A DNA stretch of 50,736 nt. It comes from QZLE01 sp033852135. Lineage in GTDB: Bacteria > Pseudomonadota > Gammaproteobacteria > QZLD01. Within the stretch, counting starts at the first letter, position 1. Each line of letters starts with the position of its first letter. The position numbers and the translations under genes are program-made. Shown one piece after another: positions 8,562-14,423 of this stretch. The stretch is from assembly GCA_033852135.1 (NCBI GenBank), contig JAWSVB010000002.1, positions 1 to 50,736 on the forward strand, written 5' to 3'. The notes below the pieces were generated by a model. The model was not told the origin of the DNA. It saw nothing but the letters and a program-made list of their open reading frames with translations, and did not search any database.

Positions 8562-8633
8562 AGGCCTACCGAAGTGCATTACCAGGAGGTTTAGCATATG
8601 GTGTAATGAACTTCAGCAGGGGTCTAGTACTCT
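8562..8633. repeat. satP-associated structured repeat, copy 2
   Basis: 72 bases with the same ends (AGGCCTACCGAAG ... GGGGTCTAGTACTCT) and an intact inner stem CATTAC/GTAATG. Two of the ten outer positions are mismatched. It lies about 50 bases past the stop codon of the first satP gene in the direction of transcription. Confidence 0.8.
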
Positions 8634-8683
8634 TTATTCGGTGCCTATTGCTTTAAACCCCAACACCTTGTAACTTTTTTCAA

Positions 8684-9241
8684 TTAACCAACAGGAAGTA
8701 GAGCTGAGTCAAACTGTTCATTTATCACTTCAGCCATCGCCAGATAGAATGCCGAAAGACCACATAAAATCCCTTCCCAGCCTGCAATGCGCCCAAGAAT
8801 CTCTAACCCGGTAAAATCCTTAGCTGCTAATAAAAAGAACAACACTGTCGCTAAGAAGAAAACCAAGCGTAGTGCTTTATTTGCTTTAAACGTTCCGATA
8901 AACATACAGAATGTAAACGATCCCCAAAGAACCAAATACCACGCCATAAAACCATGTGGTGTTGCCTCAATCCAGCCCATCTTTGGCATAAGAATAAGCG
9001 CGACCAGCGTAAGCCAAAAGAATCCGTAAGAGATAAATGCTGTGACCGCAAAGGTATTACCTTTTTTAAATTCGAGCACTCCAGCTACAATTTGCGCTAG
9101 GCCTCCATAAAAAATTCCCATTGCCAAAACCATTGCACTGATTGGGAAAAACCCTGCGTTGTGAATATTTAATAAAACTGTTGTCATTCCAAATCCCATT
9201 AAGCCTAATGGACCTGGGTTTGCATATTTTACTTCACTCAT
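8684..9241 (-). CDS. satP: SatP-family acetate/succinate transporter, paralogue 1
   Basis: Inner-membrane symporter of the GPR1/FUN34/YaaH (AceTr) family for acetate and succinate, 185 aa with six predicted membrane helices. The family signature at the start of helix 1 is clear (YANPGPLGLMGFGMTTVLLN), as is the AMGIFYGGLAQI region of helix 2. CAGGA lies upstream of the ATG. It is the promoter-distal member of the unit small gene-satP2-repeat-satP1. It lies 217 bases downstream of satP2, with repeat copy 3 between them. It differs from the other paralogues mainly in the C-terminal half. Transport function rests on family membership; the substrate in this organism is not shown. Confidence 0.93.
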   Translation of the reverse strand: MSEVKYANPGPLGLMGFGMTTVLLNIHNAGFFPISAMVLAMGIFYGGLAQIVAGVLEFKKGNTFAVTAFISYGFFWLTLVALILMPKMGWIEATPHGFMAWYLVLWGSFTFCMFIGTFKANKALRLVFFLATVLFFLLAAKDFTGLEILGRIAGWEGILCGLSAFYLAMAEVINEQFDSALLPVG

Positions 9242-9338
9242 TTACATCTATTCCTGCTTTATTACTAAATTGATAGCCACACACAATCCACCTAAAAAAA
9301 GCTAACTCTAAGTGTTTAATAATTTATTGGGGCTTAAT

Positions 9339-9409
9339 AGGCCTGTCGAAGATCATTACAGGGAGGTCTAGCATGAGCGTAATGAACTTCGACAGGGGTC
9401 TAGTACTCT
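9339..9409. repeat. satP-associated structured repeat, copy 3 (best-paired copy)
   Basis: 71 bases between satP2 and satP1. The outer arms CCTGTCGAAG and CTTCGACAGG are perfectly complementary, and the inner arms TCATTAC and GTAATGA pair over 7 bp with one mismatch between the two stems. The loop is about 19 bases. Read on the transcribed (minus) strand, the loop shows CTAGACCTCCCT. Confidence 0.85.
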
Positions 9410-9417
9410 TTACAATA

Positions 9418-9439
9418 ACCGCTCTAACTATAGAGCGGT
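9418..9439 (-). terminator. hairpin after satP2
   Basis: A perfect 9-bp stem, ACCGCTCTA with TAGAGCGGT, around ACTA, starting 19 bases past the satP2 stop. On the minus strand it is followed by TTATTG, a weak U tract. It may be a leaky terminator or a 3'-end stabiliser. Hairpins occupy the same place after satP3 and after the satP relic. Confidence 0.5.
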
Positions 9440-9457
9440 ACAAAACACAATTACAAC

Positions 9458-10015
9458 TTAACCTACAGGTAACAGAGCTGAATCAAACTGCTCATTAATC
9501 ACTTCAGCCATTGCAAGGTAGATCGCACTCAAACCACAGATGATACCTTCCCACCCTGCTATACGACCTATCAACTCCGAACCGGTCCAATCTCTTACTG
9601 CTAGCAAGAAGAACAAAACTGCCAGTGAGCCAAAGATAAATCTTAAGGTTTTATTCGCTTTTAATGTTCCAACAAACATGAACAGAGTGAATATACCCCA
9701 CATGAATAGGAACCAAGCCATAAAGCCATGAGGAGTTGATTCAGTCCAACCTAGTTTTGGCATTAACATCAATGCTACAAGTGTTATCCAAAAGAAACCG
9801 TAGGATATAAATGCTGTAACACCAAAGGTATTACCTTTTCTGAATTCAAGCACGCCTGCAATAATCTGCGCTAGGCCACCGTAAAATATTCCCATTGCTA
9901 ATATCATTGCGCTAATTGGAAAAAATCCAGCATTATGAATATTTAGCAAAACTGTTGTCATACCGAACCCCATTAAACCTAACGGGCCTGGATTGGCGTA
10001 ATTTTTTTCGTTCAT
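9458..10015 (-). CDS. satP: SatP-family acetate/succinate transporter, paralogue 2
   Basis: Six-helix AceTr family symporter, 185 aa from the chosen start, with the YANPGPLGLMGFGMTT signature and AMGIFYGGLAQI. The frame can be extended to a TTG at 10024, but AGGAG lies directly against that codon. It is 9 bases from the ATG at 10015, which I prefer. It follows the small gene at 10052-10297 after 36 bases and is very probably in its operon. Its C-terminus (INEQFDSALLPVG) is identical to that of paralogue 1. Confidence 0.93.
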   Translation of the reverse strand: MNEKNYANPGPLGLMGFGMTTVLLNIHNAGFFPISAMILAMGIFYGGLAQIIAGVLEFRKGNTFGVTAFISYGFFWITLVALMLMPKLGWTESTPHGFMAWFLFMWGIFTLFMFVGTLKANKTLRFIFGSLAVLFFLLAVRDWTGSELIGRIAGWEGIICGLSAIYLAMAEVINEQFDSALLPVG

Positions 10016-10051
10016 TTTGTTCAACTCCTATTCTGTATAAAATTTGTGCAA

Positions 10052-10297
10052 CTATACGACCAGATAGCACTTACTTAGATTTTGATCATCACGCTCTGGC
10101 CTGAGATAGGCTTTCCTGAATAAAGGTGATATTTCCAGGGCAACTAAAATCTCTCGCCTAAGCTCCTCCTTGCTCAAACTAAGTAGTTTTTCTTCTCCGA
10201 TTCTTCTTGCACACTCTTCAATTATCTCTGTTTCACTTACTTGAACCGTTTTTGCATCCAACTCAGCAAGTAATTCAACCATGCATTCGTCTATCAT
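10052..10297 (-). CDS. small acidic protein of unknown function, copy B
   Basis: I do not recognise this family. The protein is 81 aa from the ATG at 10297, or 84 aa from an in-frame GTG at 10306. AAGGG lies 3 bases before the GTG and 12 before the ATG, so the start is uncertain. It is soluble, with no membrane segment or signal peptide, rich in Glu, Leu and Lys, and likely mostly helical. It ends in NLSKCYLVV. It is about 85 percent identical (71 of 84 positions, counted by eye) to the copy at 12277-12522. The even spread of conservative changes argues that both are real genes. It is the first gene after a sigma-54-like promoter and directly precedes satP2. A role with the transporter is inferred from position only. 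Confidence 0.75.
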   Translation of the reverse strand: MIDECMVELLAELDAKTVQVSETEIIEECARRIGEEKLLSLSKEELRREILVALEISPLFRKAYLRPERDDQNLSKCYLVV

Positions 10298-10382
10298 TTT
10301 CTTCACAGACCCTTATCGCTCCTACACAACGATGTTGCGATGACCAGCCCGAACGTTTTTTAAACATTCAGCGTTAAACTAG

Positions 10383-10398
10383 TCAAAATGCGTGCCAA
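10383..10398 (-). promoter_or_regulatory. sigma-54-like promoter, copy B
   Basis: On the minus strand TTGGCACG-CATT-TTGA: an exact -24 block TTGGCACG, then the -12 block at the standard spacing (GG, ten bases, then GA instead of the usual GC). The same arrangement is found at the same place before copy A of the small gene. It would start transcription about 75 bases upstream of the small gene. Confidence 0.6.
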
Positions 10399-10487
10399 CC
10401 ACCACAAAAAAGCCATATCAAACTGAAATAACTAGTAAAATTTAGTCAAAAAGAAGTTTAACTGCAAAAAATGATCAAAACACCAGC

Positions 10488-10503
10488 GGGACAACTATGT
10501 CTC
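10488..10503. promoter_or_regulatory. activator-binding inverted repeat, copy B site 1
   Basis: GGGACA-ACTA-TGTCTC, a near-perfect inverted repeat with a 4-base spacer. It lies 90 bases upstream of the -24 element, a typical enhancer distance for sigma-54 systems. The matching site in copy A is at 12715, also exactly 90 bases from its promoter. Confidence 0.6.
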
Positions 10504-10558
10504 ACTTTAATAAAAACTAATAATACAACGGTATGATAATAATAGAATTTTATACAGC

Positions 10559-10574
10559 AAGACAAATATGACCC
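10559..10574. promoter_or_regulatory. activator-binding inverted repeat, copy B site 2
   Basis: AAGACA-AATA-TGACCC, a weaker version of GGGACA-N4-TGTCCC, starting exactly 71 bases beyond site 1. The 71-base separation is the same as in copy A, about seven helical turns, so both sites would face the same side of the DNA. Confidence 0.5.
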
Positions 10575-11241
10575 ATATAGAGACTTTTTCGCCTAATTGC
10601 TGCGCAATACCACCCTTAGAAAACACCCCAAATGTAAACACATTAACTCAGACACACCATTACTGCTGCCATACGCTACACAAACACAAAACAGCAACAA
10701 ATATAGACACAAGAACTACCGGAGAACTTCGTAAGAAACCAGAAAAAACAAAACGCTTCCTGAGTTTAACTTAACGTTCGCACGAAAGCCGACTCAGAAA
10801 TATTTTCCGAACAACCCAAGGGAAATAAGATTACGATTTTAGATCTATTAAGGACTTTAACATAAGAGCACAGATCTATTTGCAGATCCTTAGAGACAAA
10901 CAGGAGTTACTTATACTCACAGCACAAACACCACTAAGGAATCAACAACCACACCTTGACAACCTTATGTTTGAGTCATATAAAGTAAAAACTTATTAAA
11001 AGAGATTTAGAACGTATTATTTTTCATCAGACTTATTAGGCAGCATAAACCCACCCATTTACCAACCTCATCCAGCAACTAACAATTGTTCACAGCTGCT
11101 CAATAATAAGGTAGATATTTTCCGAATGCTTAGTAGTTAGTTATGCGATTTACACCAAAGAGCCTTAACTACTCCATCACAACCGATATTTGAAACCAAA
11201 CAGGCCAAAGCAATCAATTCAGATCAAACCATTTTTAAAGC
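10575..11241. other. 670-base non-coding stretch between the two satP units
   Basis: No supported gene. One 68-codon open frame (10568-10774, plus strand) has no ribosome binding site and a Thr/His-rich, unconvincing product. The left part starts with AGAGACT, like the bases just beyond the paired sites in copy A. The right part (about 11180-11240) resembles 8500-8560. I read the stretch as decayed duplicate sequence. Confidence 0.5.
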
Positions 11242-11309
11242 AACCCTATCGAAGCGCACAGCAAAGAGATTTACCTTAACACAGCAAACTTCAACAGGGG
11301 ACTAGCGCT
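11242..11309. repeat. satP-associated structured repeat, copy 4 (decayed)
   Basis: The ends CCCTATCGAAG and CTTCAACAGGGGACTAG are still recognisable, but the inner stem and the loop motif are lost. It lies at the 3' side of satP3, where intact copies lie for the other paralogues. Confidence 0.6.
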
Positions 11310-11326
11310 ATTTATCAAAATAGCGC
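11305..11326 (-). terminator. hairpin after satP3
   Basis: A perfect 9-bp stem, GCGCTATTT with AAATAGCGC, around ATCA, about 50 bases past the satP3 stop. It overlaps the end of repeat copy 4. No U tract follows on the minus strand, so stabilisation of the mRNA end is as likely as termination. Confidence 0.45.
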
Positions 11327-11375
11327 ACTGACAGTCAGCAAAGAAAACACCTATAGATACTTTATCTATTCAGCC

Positions 11376-11933
11376 TTAACCCACTGGTAACAGAGTCTTA
11401 CCATACTGTTCATTAAGCACTTCTGCCATAGCTAGATAACATGCACATAAACCACAGATAATACCTTCCCAACCAGCAATTCGACCAAGCACCTCAATAC
11501 CAGTAAAATCTTTTGCCGCAAGCAAAAAGAATAAAACCGTAGCCAGGAAAAACACCAAACGCAACATCTTATTAGCCTTAAATGTCCCGACGAACATGAA
11601 TAGTGTAAATATCCCCCAAAGAACCAAAAACCACGCCATAAACCCATGTGGAGTTGGTTCAACCCACCCCATTTTCGGCATTAAGATCAACGCGACCAGG
11701 GTCAACCAAAAAAAACCGTAAGATAAAAATGCTGTTACTGCAAAGGTATTTCCCTTTTTAAACTCAAGCACCCCAGCAACTATCTGCGCCAGCCCACCAT
11801 AAAAGATCCCCATTGCTAAAACCATCGCGCTAATCGGAAAGAACCCTGCGTTATGAATATTTAACAAGACCGTCGTCATTCCAAACCCCATTAAACCTAT
11901 CGGCCCTGGATTGGCATAATTTTTTTCACTCAT
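11376..11933 (-). CDS. satP: SatP-family acetate/succinate transporter, paralogue 3
   Basis: Six-helix AceTr family symporter, 185 aa. The signature here reads YANPGPIGLMGFGMTT. The C-terminal end differs from the other two (LNEQYGKTLLPVG), which suggests separate evolution. A GTG lies one codon upstream, but GGAG is 8 bases from the ATG at 11933, which I chose. It has repeat copy 5 about 113 bases upstream and decayed copy 4 downstream. Its own promoter was not found. It may be read from the sigma-54-like promoter at 12610, across the satP relic. Confidence 0.93.
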   Translation of the reverse strand: MSEKNYANPGPIGLMGFGMTTVLLNIHNAGFFPISAMVLAMGIFYGGLAQIVAGVLEFKKGNTFAVTAFLSYGFFWLTLVALILMPKMGWVEPTPHGFMAWFLVLWGIFTLFMFVGTFKANKMLRLVFFLATVLFFLLAAKDFTGIEVLGRIAGWEGIICGLCACYLAMAEVLNEQYGKTLLPVG

Positions 11934-12046
11934 CACTTAAACTCCTAAACTGCTACTTAATTAACTATCTACACACTATTTTGCCTTACGGCACCACCAT
12001 ATTTATGACAACCTTGGGATTTGTAACCACACTATCTTGATTAAAT

Positions 12047-12117
12047 AGGCCTACCGAAGAGCATTACAGGGAGGTAAAGCTTATACGCAATGGTCTTCGA
12101 CAGGGGTCTAGTACTCT
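12047..12117. repeat. satP-associated structured repeat, copy 5
   Basis: 71 bases with conserved ends (AGGCCTACCGAAG ... CTTCGACAGGGGTCTAG). The outer stem has two mismatches and the inner stem one. It lies between the satP relic and satP3, the same relative place as copy 3 between satP2 and satP1. Confidence 0.8.
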
Positions 12118-12122
12118 TTGCA

Positions 12123-12136
12123 CCCTGTTTTCAGGG
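12123..12136 (-). terminator. hairpin after the satP relic
   Basis: CCCTG and CAGGG around TTTT, a short stem in the position occupied by longer hairpins after satP2 and satP3. It is weak by itself and called because of its equivalent place. Confidence 0.3.
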
Positions 12137-12164
12137 CAGTTCAAACTCGTATAAACTTTATATG

Positions 12165-12275
12165 ACAGGACAGTAGCGCTAATCCAAACTGCTCACAACC
12201 ACCTCTATCATCGCAAGCACTTTTGCACCAACTACAAGAAATCATGCACTGTGAATATTCAATAAAACCTGGATA
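12165..12275 (-). pseudogene. relic of a fourth satP gene with a large internal deletion
   Basis: The stretch 12165-12215 aligns with the 3' end of satP2 (for example CCAAACTGCTCA against TCAAACTGCTCA). The stretch 12225-12270 aligns with its 5' part (TGTGAATATTCAATAAAAC against TATGAATATTTAGCAAAAC). The roughly 430 bases between are gone, and no start codon or open frame remains. It sits directly after copy A of the small gene, exactly where satP2 sits after copy B. This shows that the ancestral unit was small gene-satP-repeat-satP-repeat. Confidence 0.75.
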
Positions 12276-12276
12276 A

Positions 12277-12522
12277 TTAAACAACTAGATAACACTTACT
12301 TAAATTTTGATCTTCACGCTCCGGCCTTTTGTAAGCTTTTCTAAACAAAGGTGATTCCTCAAGAGCGACCAAAACCTCACTCCTTAGCTCTTCTTTACTC
12401 AAGCCAAGCAGCTCTTTCTCCCCAACCCTTCTTGCACACTCTTCAATAATTCCAGCTTCACTGACCTGGATCGTCTTAACATCAAGCTCAGCAAGCAATT
12501 CAACCATACATTCGTCTATCAT
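12277..12522 (-). CDS. small acidic protein of unknown function, copy A
   Basis: Paralogue of the protein at 10052-10297, 81 aa from the ATG at 12522 or 84 aa from the GTG at 12531 (GAGG is close to the GTG and far from the ATG, so the start is uncertain). It keeps the N-terminal IDECMVELLAELD, the central IIEECARR and the C-terminal DQNLSKCYLVV. Its satP partner has decayed to a relic while this frame stayed intact. That suggests the small protein has a function of its own rather than serving only the neighbouring transporter. It lies downstream of a sigma-54-like promoter and paired inverted repeats. Confidence 0.75.
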   Translation of the reverse strand: MIDECMVELLAELDVKTIQVSEAGIIEECARRVGEKELLGLSKEELRSEVLVALEESPLFRKAYKRPEREDQNLSKCYLVV

Positions 12523-12609
12523 TTTCTTCACAGCCTCTTATCGTTTCTACGCAACGATACTGCAACGACCAGCCCAAGTATTTTCACAAACATTCGAACA
12601 ACCTAATAT

Positions 12610-12625
12610 TCACAATACGTGCCAA
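12610..12625 (-). promoter_or_regulatory. sigma-54-like promoter, copy A
   Basis: On the minus strand TTGGCACG-TATT-GTGA. The -24 block is identical to that of copy B, and the -12 dinucleotide is again GA at the correct ten-base distance. Conservation of the block in otherwise diverged surroundings supports function. Confidence 0.6.
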
Positions 12626-12714
12626 CAAATTTCGCACAGCAATATATAGATGAAATAACTAGAAAAATTTAATTTTTTGGTTTTTATAAAGCACTCTTGA
12701 GGCGACAAGCAAAA

Positions 12715-12730
12715 GGGTCACAATTGTCCC
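12715..12730. promoter_or_regulatory. activator-binding inverted repeat, copy A site 1
   Basis: GGGTCA-CAAT-TGTCCC, one mismatch from the consensus GGGACA-N4-TGTCCC. It lies 90 bases upstream of the -24 element, as in copy B. Confidence 0.6.
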
Positions 12731-12785
12731 GCATCAAGAGCAAACAACTCTACAACAGACTGAATACAAAGAACTTTTACCTGCC

Positions 12786-12801
12786 ACGACAAAAATGTCC
12801 C
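12786..12801. promoter_or_regulatory. activator-binding inverted repeat, copy A site 2
   Basis: ACGACA-AAAA-TGTCCC, starting 71 bases beyond site 1 and ending 9 bases from the stop codon of the sigma-54 activator gene. It has the same phase as the site pair of copy B. Confidence 0.55.
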
Positions 12802-12810
12802 AACAAGAGA

Positions 12811-14232
12811 CTATTTTATCCCGTTTTTTTGCATTTTACGAAACAGGGTACGACGCGAAATCCCCATCTGATCAGCCACAGCCCGCCTGTTCCAGCGCCC
12901 ATTATTTAACATCTTTAAGATATAAGAACGCTCAAACTTTTCCATTGCATCCACATAATTCATATCATCTGCAATAGCCTCACCCACACAAGAGCCATCA
13001 TCACCAGATTCAACAACCACCTGATCCCGAAACTCCAAGGTTTTAAGAGTCACATAACGACTAATGCTATTTTGCAACTCACGCACATTCCCAGGCCAAT
13101 AGTAATTATACAAGGCATCCATAACCTTACCCGGCAAGGGAGACTCACCATTCTCGGGATCTATCCCCTTTAAAAAATGATCTACCAATAGCGGAATATC
13201 CTCTTTTCTATCACGTAGCGGTGGAATATTTATCGGTATAACATGAATCCTATAATAAAAATCCTCTCGAAAATTCCCTTTATTAACCTCATCCAACAGG
13301 TCACGATTTGTAGCTGCCACAATACAAAAATCTGATTTTTTAACTGTAGCCTGCCCCACTGGAGAGTACTCTTTAGCTTCAATAGCTCGGAGCAGCTTCA
13401 CCTGCAGATTCATATCAAGCTCACCAATCTCGTCCAAGAACAAGGTACCGCCATCAGCCTGATCTAAAAAACCAGCCTTAGCCTTATGCGCACCGGTAAA
13501 GGCACCTTTAGCATGACCAAAAAAAGCGCTTTCAAGTAGGTTTTCAGGTATAGCGCCGCAGTTAACGGGCACAAACGGCTTATCGTGGCGTGAACTCATA
13601 TCATGCACCGCCTTAGCAACCAACTCCTTACCGGTCCCGGACTCACCATAGACAACCACACTAGCGGTATCAGACAAATTAGCCGATGCCTTGATAATCA
13701 TATCGTAGACATTCTGCATCGCCTGGCTTTTACCGATAATATTACTAAAGCGATAACGCTCCTGTATCGATGACTTCAGCTTAATATTTTCCTGCTGTAA
13801 CAATTGGGACTCAGCCTTCATCGACTGCTCTCGCAACTTCTGCTCGGTAATATCCTGCAATGTAGTTACCGCACCAATCATAATATTATCATCATCAAAG
13901 ATAGGCGCTGCTAGAAAATAGATATAACGCGACTTCCCCCCTACATCTTCAAAATAAGATGTAGCCTCCCAGGCAAAAGGAACAACTGGAGACTTGCCTG
14001 CCTCCTTCCCTTCATACAGCTTCTGAAACCTTGCAAAATCCTGCTCGAGAATAAGATCCGCCAAAACCGGGCGCGGATGATCATAAAACAGACTCCACTG
14101 CATATCGGTATTTATCACCTCTTTTGCAGAAAACCCTGTTAACAATTCACAAGCACGATTAAGAGAAACGACCTTATGATCTAAACCAATCGCAAACTGC
14201 GCAATCGGGGTACACTCCATAAGATTTAGCAT
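12811..14232 (-). CDS. sigma-54-dependent transcriptional activator with PAS sensor domain
   Basis: Bacterial enhancer-binding protein, 473 aa, that would open sigma-54 promoters with ATP energy. An N-terminal PAS domain (about 5-130, ending TTLQDITEQK) replaces the receiver domain of NtrC-type proteins, so it probably senses a small molecule or redox state rather than phosphorylation. A short coiled coil follows (about 130-158). The AAA+ domain (about 163-395) has Walker A GESGTGKE (196-203), the sigma-54 contact loop GAFTGA (243-248), Walker B TLFLDE (263-268) and the arginine-finger region FREDFYYRI (321-329). A Fis-type helix-turn-helix lies at about 444-467 (NRRAVADQMGISRRTLFRKM). AAGGG precedes the ATG. 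It is encoded just upstream of the satP array on the same strand, next to matching sigma-54-like promoters and inverted repeats, so control of satP is the natural inference. No partner kinase is nearby. Confidence 0.93.
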   Translation of the reverse strand: MLNLMECTPIAQFAIGLDHKVVSLNRACELLTGFSAKEVINTDMQWSLFYDHPRPVLADLILEQDFARFQKLYEGKEAGKSPVVPFAWEATSYFEDVGGKSRYIYFLAAPIFDDDNIMIGAVTTLQDITEQKLREQSMKAESQLLQQENIKLKSSIQERYRFSNIIGKSQAMQNVYDMIIKASANLSDTASVVVYGESGTGKELVAKAVHDMSSRHDKPFVPVNCGAIPENLLESAFFGHAKGAFTGAHKAKAGFLDQADGGTLFLDEIGELDMNLQVKLLRAIEAKEYSPVGQATVKKSDFCIVAATNRDLLDEVNKGNFREDFYYRIHVIPINIPPLRDRKEDIPLLVDHFLKGIDPENGESPLPGKVMDALYNYYWPGNVRELQNSISRYVTLKTLEFRDQVVVESGDDGSCVGEAIADDMNYVDAMEKFERSYILKMLNNGRWNRRAVADQMGISRRTLFRKMQKNGIK

Positions 14233-14353
14233 CTATACCCTTTGACCTCATATCTCTACCAGACACAAAGAATTATACACACTATCAAAACTTATCGCCC
14301 CTATTGGGAAATGGTTTTTGCGAAATTATCCCCCACTTAACATCATTTTTCGC

Positions 14354-14359
14354 TATAAT
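14354..14359 (+). promoter_or_regulatory. probable -10 element of the folD promoter
   Basis: A perfect TATAAT 65 bases upstream of the folD start, in the divergent gap between the activator gene and folD. No good -35 lies at 16-18 bases, so only the -10 is called. Confidence 0.4.
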
Positions 14360-14423
14360 TGCACCCAGCAGATAAAGACTATCAGCCTCTGATATTCTTA
14401 AAACCAACACTGAGGACAACCCC

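Larger units (their letters stand above)
8025..8683. other. 660-base non-coding stretch with repeat copies
   Basis: No gene is seen. The stretch contains one partial and two full copies of the satP-associated repeat. The bases before the copy at 8562 (about 8505-8540, with CCGATACTTGAA and CAGCCAAAGCAATTAAT) resemble those before the decayed copy at 11242. This indicates that the repeat was duplicated together with its flank. It lies downstream of the satP array in the direction of transcription. Confidence 0.6.

Noticed and set aside
10568..10774. 68-codon open frame on the plus strand between the satP units
   Set aside because: No ribosome binding site and a Thr/His/Asn-rich product. The region looks like decayed duplicate sequence.
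8284..12117. Repeated blocks considered as a CRISPR array
   Set aside because: Only five full-length blocks and one fragment, irregular distances from under 100 bases to nearly 2 kb, genes between them, and no cas genes.
8406..12117. Repeat considered as an active transposable element
   Set aside because: No transposase or clear target-site duplication is seen, and copies move with larger duplicated segments. A MITE origin cannot be excluded.
14337..14359. TTAACA upstream of the folD TATAAT as a -35 element
   Set aside because: The spacing is only 11 bases, too short for a sigma-70 promoter.
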